Assembly: GCA_003646045.1 (NCBI GenBank)
Contig: QNDV01000015.1
Coordinates: forward strand, 1-13,704
DNA: 13,704 nt
Direction: 5' to 3'
From: a bacterium
GTDB lineage: Bacteria > Krumholzibacteriota > Krumholzibacteria > LZORAL124-64-63
In this document: positions 1-7,803 of the stretch, piece after piece
How the letters are laid out: each line of letters starts with the position of its first letter
Numbering within the stretch: the stretch's first letter is position 1
Notes under the pieces: model-generated
Database searches by the model: none
The model's input: the letters and a program-made list of their open reading frames with translations, nothing else
Told to the model about the DNA's origin: nothing
Made by a program: the position numbers and the translations under genes

Positions 1-2
1 GC

Positions 3-956
3 TCGGTGGGCGGTTTCCACGGCCATCCCGGCGACACGGAAACCTACTACGTTTTCACCAGCTACCTCAATCCCAGCGAGATCTACCACTACGACTTCAC
101 CACGGGCGAAAGCACCCTGTTCCGGGCTCCGGAAATAGACTTCGACTTCACGCGCTACGTTACCGAGCGGCTGTTCTACACCAGCAAGGACGGGACGAAG
201 GTGCCCCTGTTCATGGTGCGGGCCGCGGACGCTCCACGTGACGGCAGCAATCCCACCGTCCTCTACGGCTATGGCGGCTTCAACATCAGCCTGGGCCCGC
301 GTTTCTCCACCTCCACCCTGCCCTGGCTGGAGCAGGGCGGCATCTACGTGGTGGCCAATATCCGCGGCGGCGGCGAGTACGGCGAGACCTGGCACGAGGC
401 CGGCATGCTCAAGAACAAGCAGAACGGCTTCGACGACTTCATCTCGGCCGCCGAGTACCTCATAGCCGAGGGCTGGACCAACCCCAACAAGCTCGCCGTC
501 TTCGGCGGCAGCAACGGCGGCACCCTGGTGGGGACGGTAGTGAACCAGCGGCCCGAACTGTTCGGCGCGGCCATCCCCGCCGTGGGCGTGATGGACATGT
601 TGCGCTTCCAGCATTTCACCATCGGCTGGGCCTGGGTCAGTGACTACGGCAGCAGCGAGGATCCGGAGATGTTCCCGGTTCTCAAGGCCTACAGCCCCTA
701 CCACAACCTGGTACCGGGCACCGAATATCCCGCCGTCATGGTCACCACCGCCGACCACGACGACCGGGTGGTGCCTGGTCACAGTTTCAAGTATGCCGCC
801 CGGTTGCAGGCCTGCCAGGAAGGCAACCTGCCCACGCTTATCCGTATCCAGACCAAGTCCGGGCACGGCGCGGGCAAACCAACCAGCATGATCATCGAGG
901 AGACGGCGGACCGGTACGCATTCCTGCACAGGGTTCTGGGCATGAGTAGCAACTGA
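3..956 (+). CDS. Prolyl oligopeptidase (peptidase S9A), C-terminal part
   Basis: Serine peptidase that cleaves short peptides after proline. The reading frame is already open at the left edge, so the N-terminus and most of the beta-propeller lie outside; about 317 residues of a family usually near 700 are visible. The alpha/beta-hydrolase catalytic domain is complete. The nucleophile Ser is in a GGSNGG motif (codon at 510-512), the Asp in HDDRVVP (759-761), and the His in GHGAGKP (864-866). The FTIGWAWVSDYG segment carries the Trp that stacks on the substrate proline in porcine POP, and the Arg of DDRVVP corresponds to the substrate-binding Arg. The TYYVFTSYLNPSEIYHYD stretch is the last propeller blade. 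No signal peptide can be judged. It converges on the EamA gene with only five bases between the stop codons. Confidence 0.95.
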   Translation, partial: SVGGFHGHPGDTETYYVFTSYLNPSEIYHYDFTTGESTLFRAPEIDFDFTRYVTERLFYTSKDGTKVPLFMVRAADAPRDGSNPTVLYGYGGFNISLGPRFSTSTLPWLEQGGIYVVANIRGGGEYGETWHEAGMLKNKQNGFDDFISAAEYLIAEGWTNPNKLAVFGGSNGGTLVGTVVNQRPELFGAAIPAVGVMDMLRFQHFTIGWAWVSDYGSSEDPEMFPVLKAYSPYHNLVPGTEYPAVMVTTADHDDRVVPGHSFKYAARLQACQEGNLPTLIRIQTKSGHGAGKPTSMIIEETADRYAFLHRVLGMSSN

Positions 957-961
957 CCTGG

Positions 962-1828
962 TCAGCGCGGCGGGCGGACCGGCAGTTCCCGGCTCCGCCC
1001 GCCCGCCACGAACAACCCTGCCACCATCACCGCCAGCCCCAGCAGCACCCGCGCATAGGATGCGCTCTCACCGAATGCCAGCCACGAGACCAGCACGGCC
1101 AGGGGGACCTTCAGGTTGTTGGCACCGGCCAGCAATCCAGGCCCCACCCGCGCCGCGCCCCTGTTCCACAGGTAGAAACCCAGAGCCGTGGGCACCAGGC
1201 CCAGATAGGCCACGGTCAGCAGGGCCTGCGGATCCCAGCCGACGGTGACATCGTTTCCCCGCACCAGCATTACCACCACGGTGAAAAGGGCGGCACCCTG
1301 GTACATCCAGGCCAGCAGTGAGGCCTCGTTGCCCCCGGCCTTCCGCTCGAGACGGGTGAACAGGAGCTGACCCGCGGCAAAACAGAGATTGGCTCCCTGC
1401 AGCAGTACCACGCCGCGCCAATCGGCGCCCGCAGGCAGTCCCGTCACCACGATGACCCCCGCGCCGACTACGGCGAGCAGGGCCGCCGCCAGGTGCCGGA
1501 CCCGGAGACGACGTTCCGTCAGGTCGGACAGGAGAAACACATACACCGGAGTAAAGACCGTGAAAACGGCCACCATCCAGGCGGGCAACCAGGCATAGGA
1601 AGCGATATAGAGGACATACATCAGGCCGAACTGCAGCATACCCAGAGCCAGGGCGGCAGTAACGGTACGGCGGGGCAGACGGGCTCCGACCAGCAGGGGC
1701 GCAAAAGCGGCCGCGGCCAGGGCCAGGCGAAAAGCAGCCACGGCCACCGGGTCCACTCCTACCAGACGCCCTTTGATCAGGCCGAACGACGGGGCCCAGA
1801 TCAGGGATGCCGCCAGAAGATGGCGCAC
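962..1828 (-). CDS. EamA/DMT-family (RhaT-like) transporter
   Basis: Integral inner-membrane protein of the drug/metabolite transporter superfamily, 288 residues, the usual length for a two-repeat EamA protein. The sequence is a run of hydrophobic segments consistent with ten helices: one EamA repeat over roughly residues 1-130 and a second over about 140-280, ending in a short Arg/Pro-rich cytoplasmic tail. Substrates of this family range from amino acids to metabolites and cannot be read from sequence. The start is GTG; an AAGGAGG ribosome binding site lies four bases upstream, which favours it over internal codons. It begins 31 bp after the stop of the M1 peptidase gene on the same strand, so co-transcription is likely. 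Export of amino acids released by the peptidase is possible but speculative. Confidence 0.88.
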   Translation of the reverse strand: MRHLLAASLIWAPSFGLIKGRLVGVDPVAVAAFRLALAAAAFAPLLVGARLPRRTVTAALALGMLQFGLMYVLYIASYAWLPAWMVAVFTVFTPVYVFLLSDLTERRLRVRHLAAALLAVVGAGVIVVTGLPAGADWRGVVLLQGANLCFAAGQLLFTRLERKAGGNEASLLAWMYQGAALFTVVVMLVRGNDVTVGWDPQALLTVAYLGLVPTALGFYLWNRGAARVGPGLLAGANNLKVPLAVLVSWLAFGESASYARVLLGLAVMVAGLFVAGGRSRELPVRPPR

Positions 1829-1859
1829 GGATCCTCCTTGTTCCCCGCGCAGTGGCGCG

Positions 1860-3893
1860 CTATTTGACCAGACTCAATTTGTGCAGGCTCTCCACTCCGT
1901 CCGCGCGCAGGCGGGCAAAGTAGATACCGGCCGCGACGGGGCGACCATTGTTGCCGGTGCCGTCCCAGACCGTGCTCCCCGGACCTTGCGGCAGCACCTC
2001 CGACATCAGGGTCCGCACGCGCCGCCCGGCCAGATCGAAGATCTCCAGGTTGACCTGGCCCTCTGCTGCCAGATTGAAGGCAATCGTCGTGCGCGGATTG
2101 AAGGGGTTGGGCGTATTGCCGACAATCCCGGTCGAGGAAACAGCGGGAACCCCGCTTACACCCTCGTAGGTCTTGGTGCACAGAACCCAGTCATCCGGGT
2201 CCAGCTCCACCGACTGTATGGTACCGTTCACCGGCAGACTGTACCACTGGTGAGCCTGGGAATTATCGAGGCGATGGGTAACGGTTTCCAGGTCGGTGAC
2301 TACCCGGACCTCGATAGGCATGTCGAAGATGGGCACCGACAACTGGGTCTGACGCAGGGACAGGTTCAACTGGGTGCCCGAGGGCGATACCGCCCAGCCC
2401 AGGGCATAGGTCGGATACAGCTCACCGTAGATCCACTGCTGGAAGAACGCCGACAAATCCCGGCCCGAGGATGTTTCGAGAACAGCCTGAAACTCCTCCG
2501 TGGTGGCCGAACCCATCTCGAAAGCGGCACGATAGGCGGCCAGGCCGTCAAAGAAATCCTGTTCGCCCAGCACGAACCGCAGCATGTGCACGACCCAGGA
2601 GGCCTTGTCGTAGGTCAGATTGCCGTCGAAGATGTTGTCGTGCTCCGTGTCCTCGACGTAGACCGTGCCCGAGCCCAGGTACTTGTGGCTGTTCATGGCA
2701 TTGCGGTAGGCCTGCTGTCCGTTGCTGGCCTCTTCCCAGTAGGCTTCGCACCAGCGGGCAAAACCCTCGTTCAGCCAGATATGGTGGAAGTCGGCGCAGG
2801 TGATCATGTCGCCCCACCACTGGTGGGCCAGTTCGTGAGCGATGATGTGCTCGCCATAGTACCAGTAGAGCATGCTGGTACAGGTCTGGTGCTCCATGCC
2901 GCCGCCCCAGGGGAAATGGGCGTGGCCGTACTTCTCCTTCACGAAGGGATACTCGCCGAAAGCGGCCGCGAAGGCCGTGATCATGTCGATGGTGACGGCG
3001 TAACCAGCCGTGGCGTCCGACCCATAGGCGGGAACCGAGTAGTGGACCACCTGCATGGGATCCCCCACTGCCGGCACATAGATATCATTGATGATCTGGT
3101 AGGGATGGATGGCCAGGGACACCAGGTAGGTGGGGGTGGGATACCGCGTCGACCAGTGGTAGGTGGTGCGGCCCGCCACGGGGACGGTCTGGCCGGTCAG
3201 GAGGCCGTTGCTCGCCACTATCAGGGGATCGGGCACCGTGATGTGCAGGTCGATGGAATCGGCCTTGTCGGTGTTCAGATCCTTGCAGGGCCACCAGTCG
3301 CGGGCGCCATAGGGCTCGCTCAGGGTCCAGATCATCTCGTCGCCTTCGGCGGAGGACCAGCCATAGGCGTTGCGGGCACCGGTGGACGGATCTCCATGGT
3401 AATCCACCTCCACCTCGAAGACCTCGCCCTGCAGGTAGGTGCGATCCAGAGTCACGGTCAACAGTTCGCTGGACGGTTGCGAGGATACGGTGACGAGGCC
3501 GGCTGACCGAACTTCGGTCACGGTATGGATCGCGGCCAGATGCAGGTCAATCTCATTCAGGGATGAACCCGTCACCACGGCACGGATGGTGGTGGTGCCG
3601 ATCACCTCGTTCAGCAGCGTGTCGATGTCCATGACCAGGTCGTACCAGGTCACGTCATAGTCATCCATACCCGCCGTGGCACCGGGATCGGCCTTGAGGG
3701 TCTTGTCGGCCAGACGGGCCTTGATGCCGGCTTCCAGCAGTGAGCCCTGCTGGTCGAGATAGGCCGCATCCCAGATCAGGGAGGGCGCCGGCTGGGCAAT
3801 GGGCGCTGTTTCGAGAGCCAGGGCGGGCAGCGCCGCCAGGGCCAGGAAAATCAGCAGCAGGCGGCAGAACAGACAACGGAACGTGACAGACAT
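1860..3893 (-). CDS. Secreted M1-family metallopeptidase with FlgD-like C-terminal sorting domain
   Basis: Zinc aminopeptidase-type enzyme of 677 residues. Residues 1-27 are a signal peptide (RLLLIFLALAALPALA core). The N-terminal beta domain spans about 70-265. The substrate-binding exopeptidase motif appears as GGGMEHQT (330-337; the GAMEN equivalent, with Glu334). The zinc site is HELAH (His353, Glu354, His357) with Glu376 in NEGFA, and Tyr428 is the likely transition-state Tyr. The large ERAP-like C-terminal domain of aminopeptidase N is absent. Instead, residues about 590-677 form a FlgD-like Ig domain starting at NTPNPFNP and ending in LSLVK, the type of tail used for outer-membrane sorting in FCB-type bacteria. 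The protein is therefore probably exported and surface-held or released. It is followed by the EamA gene. The ATG start has a GAGG site seven bases upstream. Confidence 0.95.
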   Translation of the reverse strand: MSVTFRCLFCRLLLIFLALAALPALALETAPIAQPAPSLIWDAAYLDQQGSLLEAGIKARLADKTLKADPGATAGMDDYDVTWYDLVMDIDTLLNEVIGTTTIRAVVTGSSLNEIDLHLAAIHTVTEVRSAGLVTVSSQPSSELLTVTLDRTYLQGEVFEVEVDYHGDPSTGARNAYGWSSAEGDEMIWTLSEPYGARDWWPCKDLNTDKADSIDLHITVPDPLIVASNGLLTGQTVPVAGRTTYHWSTRYPTPTYLVSLAIHPYQIINDIYVPAVGDPMQVVHYSVPAYGSDATAGYAVTIDMITAFAAAFGEYPFVKEKYGHAHFPWGGGMEHQTCTSMLYWYYGEHIIAHELAHQWWGDMITCADFHHIWLNEGFARWCEAYWEEASNGQQAYRNAMNSHKYLGSGTVYVEDTEHDNIFDGNLTYDKASWVVHMLRFVLGEQDFFDGLAAYRAAFEMGSATTEEFQAVLETSSGRDLSAFFQQWIYGELYPTYALGWAVSPSGTQLNLSLRQTQLSVPIFDMPIEVRVVTDLETVTHRLDNSQAHQWYSLPVNGTIQSVELDPDDWVLCTKTYEGVSGVPAVSSTGIVGNTPNPFNPRTTIAFNLAAEGQVNLEIFDLAGRRVRTLMSEVLPQGPGSTVWDGTGNNGRPVAAGIYFARLRADGVESLHKLSLVK

Positions 3894-3955
3894 GAGTAGC
3901 CTCGCAGATCCAGAAGATGCAGAAGGACTCTTCCACGGTGATGTGATGTTGAGGG

Positions 3956-3985
3956 ATTATACAGCATTTGTGGCAACGACGGCAA
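3956..3985 (-). promoter_or_regulatory. Candidate sigma-70 promoter for the M1 peptidase gene
   Basis: On the minus strand a perfect TATAAT (3956-3961) follows TTGCCG (3980-3985) with an 18-bp spacer. Transcription would begin near 3949, giving a leader of about 55 nt before the ATG at 3893. It lies immediately after the hairpin closing the gap gene, so the peptidase unit can be transcribed independently. Assignment is by motif only. Confidence 0.6.
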
Positions 3986-4011
3986 ACGGCGCGGATCGCC
4001 ATCCGCGCCGT
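3986..4011 (-). terminator. Hairpin terminator after gap
   Basis: A perfect 11-bp GC-rich inverted repeat (3986-3996 with 4001-4011) closes a 4-nt loop about 30 nt after the gap stop codon. In the minus-strand transcript it is followed by only a short run of U (GUUUG), so intrinsic termination may be partial. Its distal arm abuts the -35 box of the next promoter. Confidence 0.55.
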
Positions 4012-4040
4012 CGCCGTCAACCTATTGTCCTGAAACAGGT

Positions 4041-5042
4041 TTAGCCGATCTCCGCCATCACGTTCAGCAGGTCGCAGACCCTGTTGGAATAGCCCCACTC
4101 GTTGTCATACCAACTGACGGTCTTGAGGAGGTTCCCACCCACCACCGAGGTACAACCCGGATCGAAGATGGACGAATGGGGATCACCCACGATATCCGCC
4201 GAGACAATGGGGTCAGCGGCGTAGGACAAAATACCCCGCATCCGGTCACTTTCGCTGGCGGCTTTCAGAGCCGCGTTCACCTCTGCCACCGATACGTCCT
4301 TCTTCATGACGGTGACGAGATCCACTGCCGAACCACAGGGCACGGGTACGCGCAGGGACATGCCGTCCAGTTTGCCGTCCAGGGCGGGCAGCACCTTGCC
4401 CACGGCTCGGGCGGCGCCGGTGGTGGTGGGAATGATGTTCTCGGCGGCGGCCCGGGCCCGGCGCAGGTCACTGTGGGGAGCATCGACCAGGCGCTGGTCA
4501 TTGGTGTAGGCGTGGATCGTGGTCATCAAACCACTCTCGATACCGAACTCCTTGTCCAACACGTAGGCCAGGGGCGCCAGGCAGTTGGTGGTACACGAGG
4601 CGTTGGAGATCACCTGGTGTTCGGGCTTGAGGTCCTCGTTGTTCACGCCCAGCACCACGGTGGCGTCGATCTCGTCCTTGGCCGGCACCGTGAGGATGAC
4701 CTTGCGTGCCCCGGCGGCGATATGTTGGGCCACCTGCTCGCGGGTACGAAAGACCCCCGTGGCCTCGATGGAAAAGTCCACACCCAGTTCCTTCCAGGGC
4801 AGTTTGGCGGGATCACGTTCGGTGCTGATGCGCACGGCGCCCTTGTCCGTGACCAGGTGCCCGTCCTCGATGGCGGCCTTGCCCGGGAAGTTGCCCATCA
4901 CCGTATCGTGGCGCAACAGGTAGGCCAGGGTCTCGGCGTCGGTTATGTCGTTGATGCCGACAACCTCGACACCTTCGCGCTCGTGCAGAATGCGGAACAC
5001 CGAACGACCGATCCGGCCGAAGCCGTTGATGGCGATCTTCAT
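4041..5042 (-). CDS. gap: Type I glyceraldehyde-3-phosphate dehydrogenase
   Basis: Glycolytic and gluconeogenic enzyme that oxidatively phosphorylates glyceraldehyde-3-phosphate to 1,3-bisphosphoglycerate, a cytoplasmic tetramer. The 333 residues match the family length. The Rossmann motif INGFGRIGR is at 5-13, and Asp32 (in GINDITD) at the end of the second strand favours NAD. The catalytic Cys150 is in SNASCTTNCLAP and His177 in TTIHAYTNDQ. The phosphate-site stretch TTTGAARAVGKV is at about 207-217, and WYDNEWGYSNRV lies near the C-terminus. The DAPH motif near residue 189 keeps the Pro but has Ala where strictly NAD-dependent enzymes often have Leu. The ATG start has GGAAGGA nine bases upstream. 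The gene stands alone: no pgk or tpi lies next to it in the window, and it is closed by its own hairpin. Confidence 0.98.
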   Translation of the reverse strand: MKIAINGFGRIGRSVFRILHEREGVEVVGINDITDAETLAYLLRHDTVMGNFPGKAAIEDGHLVTDKGAVRISTERDPAKLPWKELGVDFSIEATGVFRTREQVAQHIAAGARKVILTVPAKDEIDATVVLGVNNEDLKPEHQVISNASCTTNCLAPLAYVLDKEFGIESGLMTTIHAYTNDQRLVDAPHSDLRRARAAAENIIPTTTGAARAVGKVLPALDGKLDGMSLRVPVPCGSAVDLVTVMKKDVSVAEVNAALKAASESDRMRGILSYAADPIVSADIVGDPHSSIFDPGCTSVVGGNLLKTVSWYDNEWGYSNRVCDLLNVMAEIG

Positions 5043-5093
5043 GGTATCGATTCCTTCCGTTGACTGGTCATGATACGGCGAACGCCGCCTGGA

Positions 5094-5123
5094 TTGGCGT
5101 CATCGTCCCCCGACCCACATATT
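5094..5123 (+). promoter_or_regulatory. Weak candidate promoter for the fmdB-kinase operon
   Basis: TTGGCG (5094-5099) and CATATT (5118-5123) lie 18 bp apart, about 47 bp before the zinc-ribbon gene start. Both boxes match consensus only partly. The divergent intergenic region (5043-5169) must nevertheless hold promoters in both directions. Confidence 0.25.
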
Positions 5124-5169
5124 GTCCCGTTCCGGGGGCATTTGGGTTCCCGCAAGCCAGGAGCACAAT

Positions 5170-5430
5170 ATGCCCACCTACGAATACGAATGCACGCGCT
5201 GCGGGCTGATTACCGAAGAGTTCAAGCCCATCTCGGCTCCCCGCCGCCAGCGCTGCCCCGCCTGCCGCAGCAAGGTGGAGCGACTGATTTCCGGAGGATC
5301 CGGCATCCTGTTCCGGGGATCCGGCTTTTACGTAACCGATTCCCGTGCTAAAAACAGCAAGGAAACCTCGGGCCCCGACTCTGCCGTCGCCGCCCAGAAT
5401 AGCGGTAACAAGGACCAAACAAAACCCTGA
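5170..5430 (+). CDS. FmdB-family zinc-ribbon protein
   Basis: Small protein of 86 residues of the FmdB/CxxC_CxxC_SSSS zinc-ribbon family. It opens with the hallmark MPTYEYECTRCG; Cys8, Cys11, Cys29 and Cys32 form the metal-binding knuckles. Residues 40-56 hold the typical Gly/Ser/Phe turn (SGGSGILFRGSGFYVTD), and the last 30 residues are a polar, probably disordered tail. The family was named as a putative regulator of formamidase or amidase genes, but its molecular role is not firmly established. The start chosen is the ATG at 5170: AGGAG sits six bases upstream and the family N-terminus begins exactly there. It lies 17 bp before the TGS-kinase gene on the same strand, so the two are probably co-transcribed. 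Confidence 0.9.
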   Translation: MPTYEYECTRCGLITEEFKPISAPRRQRCPACRSKVERLISGGSGILFRGSGFYVTDSRAKNSKETSGPDSAVAAQNSGNKDQTKP

Positions 5431-5447
5431 ATTACAGGAGGATGATC

Positions 5448-7118
5448 ATGGGTGCCGACCAGACCTGGGTGGAGTGGGACGGCCACCGTATCGAGATCAC
5501 CGTCGGCACCACCGTTCAGCAACTCGTGGCGCGCGAGAATCCGTCCCTCCTGGCCGGCGAAAACCCGGCAGTCATCGCCTCGATCAACGGCCGACGCACC
5601 GGTCTCCACGAATCCCTCAGCGGCGAGGAACGGCTGCGCCTGATCCACCTCCGCGACCCCATGGTCCGCAGCACCGTCCTCAGATCAGCCCTCTTCCTGC
5701 TGGCGGCCGCAGCCGAGGACCTGTTCCCCGCGCACCGTCTCACCGTGAATTTCAGCTATGGCGGCGGCTACTATATCGAACTGGACCGGCCCGCTCCCCT
5801 GACCCGCGACGAACTGACAGCCCTCGAGAACCGCATGGGCGAACTGAAGGGCGACGACCTGGCCCTCAGTCCCCAGCGCCTGGGCCTGCGGGCACTGCTT
5901 AAGATCTACGAACGCCGCGGCGAGATGCGCAACCACGCCACCGCCCGCTACCTGCGCCGCCACAACCTGACACTCTTCCGCATGCAGGGGCGCGAACTGC
6001 TGTATTACGGCCGGCAGCTTCCCTCCACCGGCTGCCTGGGCGAATTCAAGCTGGTGCTTGAGGAACCCGGCTTCGTACTGCTGGTCGAACCCCTGGGCGG
6101 CATCAGCGGCATACCGGAATTCTCCCCCCAGCCCATGCTGCTCGATACCCTGCGGAATTATGCCGGCTGGGTCAGCGACATGGGCTTCCAGGACACCGGG
6201 GCCCTGAACGAGTACGTGGTGCAGGGGCGTACCGCCGAGATGATCCAGATCTCCGAGGGCCGTCACAGCCAGTTCTTCGTCTACGCCGCGCGGCGGGTGG
6301 CGGACCAGCCCGAGGATGGCCGCCTGGTCCTGCTGGCCGGCCCCTCGAGCAGCGGCAAGACCAGCAGCGCCAAGCGGCTGATGGTGCAGTTGCGGGTGCT
6401 GGGACTACACCCCTTCGCTCTCTCCCTGGACGACTATTTCGTCGATCGCGAGGACACGCCCCGGGCTCCGGACGGCGATTTCGACTTCGAGTCCCTGAGC
6501 GCCCTGCGCATTGATCTCTTCAACGAGCACCTGCAGCAGCTCATGGCCGGCGAGGAGGTGCATCTGCCGCGCTTCGACTTCGTCAGCGGTACCGGTTCCC
6601 TGGCCGACGAGCCCACGATCCTGGCCAAGGGTCAGCCCCTGATCGTCGAGGGCATCCACGCGCTGAATCCGGCCATGACACCGGCCATCCCCACCGCGCG
6701 CAAGCTGCTGATCTATGTGTCGGCCCTGTGCCACACCAACATCACCAACCTCAGCTACATCCGCACCAGCCACACGCGCCTGTTCCGGCGTATCGTCAGG
6801 GACGCCCAGTTCCGCGGCTACACTGCCGGCGAGACCCTGGCCCGCTGGTCCAAGGTGCGCCACGGCGAGGACACCCACATCTTCCCCCACCAGAACAACG
6901 CCGACCTGTTCTTCAACACCGGCCTGGCCTACGAGATGGCCGTGCTCAAGCTGTGGGCCGAACCGAGGCTGGCGGCCGTGGACCCGGATGATCCCAACTA
7001 CGGCCTGGCCCGCACGCTGATCGATATCCTGGGTCTGTTGCTGCCGATCGACGCGAGCCAGGTGCCACCCACGTCGCTGCTGAGGGAATTCATAGGAGGG
7101 TCGGGGTTTTCGTACTAG
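5448..7118 (+). CDS. TGS-domain uridine-kinase-like protein (putative nucleoside kinase)
   Basis: Protein of 556 residues that combines a TGS domain (about 5-70), a region resembling the second additional (editing) domain of threonyl-tRNA synthetase (about 75-180), and a C-terminal uridine kinase/phosphoribulokinase-type P-loop domain (about 290-500). Walker A is GPSSSGKTSSAKR (about 298-310). The following DDYF and VEGIHALNP are standard uridine-kinase elements for the nucleoside and metal site. The expected activity is phosphorylation of uridine or a related nucleoside, but the substrate is not provable here. In the ThrRS-like region the HxxxH editing motif is missing, so tRNA editing is unlikely. 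Two ATG codons are close together; the one at 5448 is six bases after AGGAGG, whereas the one at 5442 touches it. Its TAG stop interlocks with that of the convergent ACT gene. Confidence 0.88.
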   Translation: MGADQTWVEWDGHRIEITVGTTVQQLVARENPSLLAGENPAVIASINGRRTGLHESLSGEERLRLIHLRDPMVRSTVLRSALFLLAAAAEDLFPAHRLTVNFSYGGGYYIELDRPAPLTRDELTALENRMGELKGDDLALSPQRLGLRALLKIYERRGEMRNHATARYLRRHNLTLFRMQGRELLYYGRQLPSTGCLGEFKLVLEEPGFVLLVEPLGGISGIPEFSPQPMLLDTLRNYAGWVSDMGFQDTGALNEYVVQGRTAEMIQISEGRHSQFFVYAARRVADQPEDGRLVLLAGPSSSGKTSSAKRLMVQLRVLGLHPFALSLDDYFVDREDTPRAPDGDFDFESLSALRIDLFNEHLQQLMAGEEVHLPRFDFVSGTGSLADEPTILAKGQPLIVEGIHALNPAMTPAIPTARKLLIYVSALCHTNITNLSYIRTSHTRLFRRIVRDAQFRGYTAGETLARWSKVRHGEDTHIFPHQNNADLFFNTGLAYEMAVLKLWAEPRLAAVDPDDPNYGLARTLIDILGLLLPIDASQVPPTSLLREFIGGSGFSY

Positions 7119-7591
7119 GGTACGCGGAAGGATTCATGCAGTTCGGTGACCGCCGCATCCGCCTGGTCCTCGTTGGTCACGAAACTGACGGTGCTGAACG
7201 AGGTGGAGATCAGGAGGATGTCGACACCCACCCGCGAGGTGGCGTCGAAGATCGTGCCCGCAATGGCCGGCTGTTCGGAAAAATGCGGGCCGTAGATCGA
7301 GATGGCGCTGCAACCCTTCTGGAACTTGATGGCGCGGGCCTGCAGGTTTTCGCTGACCTCCTGGAGGATGCCTAACGCCTGGTCCAGATCCCGCTTGTCC
7401 ACCGCCACGGAGATGTTGTTCAGTCCCTCCTCGTCCCAGAAACTCGTAACGCACACGATGTTGATGCCCTTGAGACCGAGGCTCGACAGGGCACGGCCGG
7501 CGAGTCCCTGGCCGGGCTTGGCACCCAGTACCCGGACCAGTACGAGACCGTCCTTCCGTGTGATGCCGCCCACTGCGATCTTGCCCGTCAT
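7115..7591 (-). CDS. Stand-alone tandem ACT-domain protein (aspartokinase regulatory-domain-like)
   Basis: Protein of 158 residues made of two ACT domains (about 12-80 and 88-158). Strand and helix patterns are GLVLVRVLGAKPGQGLAGR, then SAISIYGPHFSEQPAIAGT followed by VGVDILLISTSFSTVSFV. They resemble the C-terminal regulatory half of monofunctional aspartate kinases, including the second-domain segment that binds lysine or threonine, but no kinase domain is attached. ACT domains bind amino acids and control enzyme activity in trans or in cis. Partner and ligand are unknown. The ATG at 7591 has GGAG about seven bases upstream and begins where homology begins; the frame stays open further upstream without a good site. 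It is transcribed toward the uridine-kinase-like gene and shares the four bases of the stop codons with it. Confidence 0.75.
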   Translation of the reverse strand: MTGKIAVGGITRKDGLVLVRVLGAKPGQGLAGRALSSLGLKGINIVCVTSFWDEEGLNNISVAVDKRDLDQALGILQEVSENLQARAIKFQKGCSAISIYGPHFSEQPAIAGTIFDATSRVGVDILLISTSFSTVSFVTNEDQADAAVTELHESFRVP

Positions 7592-7727
7592 GTGCGCTCC
7601 GCTCCCGTGTAATACCGCGGCCGCCGTCACGGTGCGCCCGCCCCCGAAAAGTAAGTCCTGAAGCGGTGGACACCAAGATTTCCTCGCACGGCCACGGACC
7701 GGGTCCGCGCCCGGATACGCGCCCCCC

Positions 7728-7757
7728 TTGAACACACCCCCCGCGAAGCGTTAAACT
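7728..7757 (+). promoter_or_regulatory. Candidate promoter for elbB
   Basis: TTGAAC (7728-7733) and TAAACT (7752-7757) are separated by 18 bp and lie about 46 bp before the elbB start. This is one of the few AT-containing patches in the 212-bp divergent region between the ACT gene and elbB. Both boxes match consensus at four of six positions. Confidence 0.4.
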
Positions 7758-7803
7758 GGCCGGGTCGTCCCCTCGTTTCGGGTCTGCTTCGGGAGGTATC
7801 GCG

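Noticed and set aside
1773..3506. A 577-codon open frame on the plus strand opposite the M1 peptidase
   Set aside because: It is antisense to a gene with an intact HELAH zinc site and signal peptide. Its translation is Gly/Val/His-rich low-complexity typical of a GC-rich shadow frame, with no recognisable domain.
4176..5063. A 295-codon plus-strand frame opposite gap
   Set aside because: A shadow of the highly conserved gap coding sequence, with no start signal and His/Gly-rich nonsense composition.
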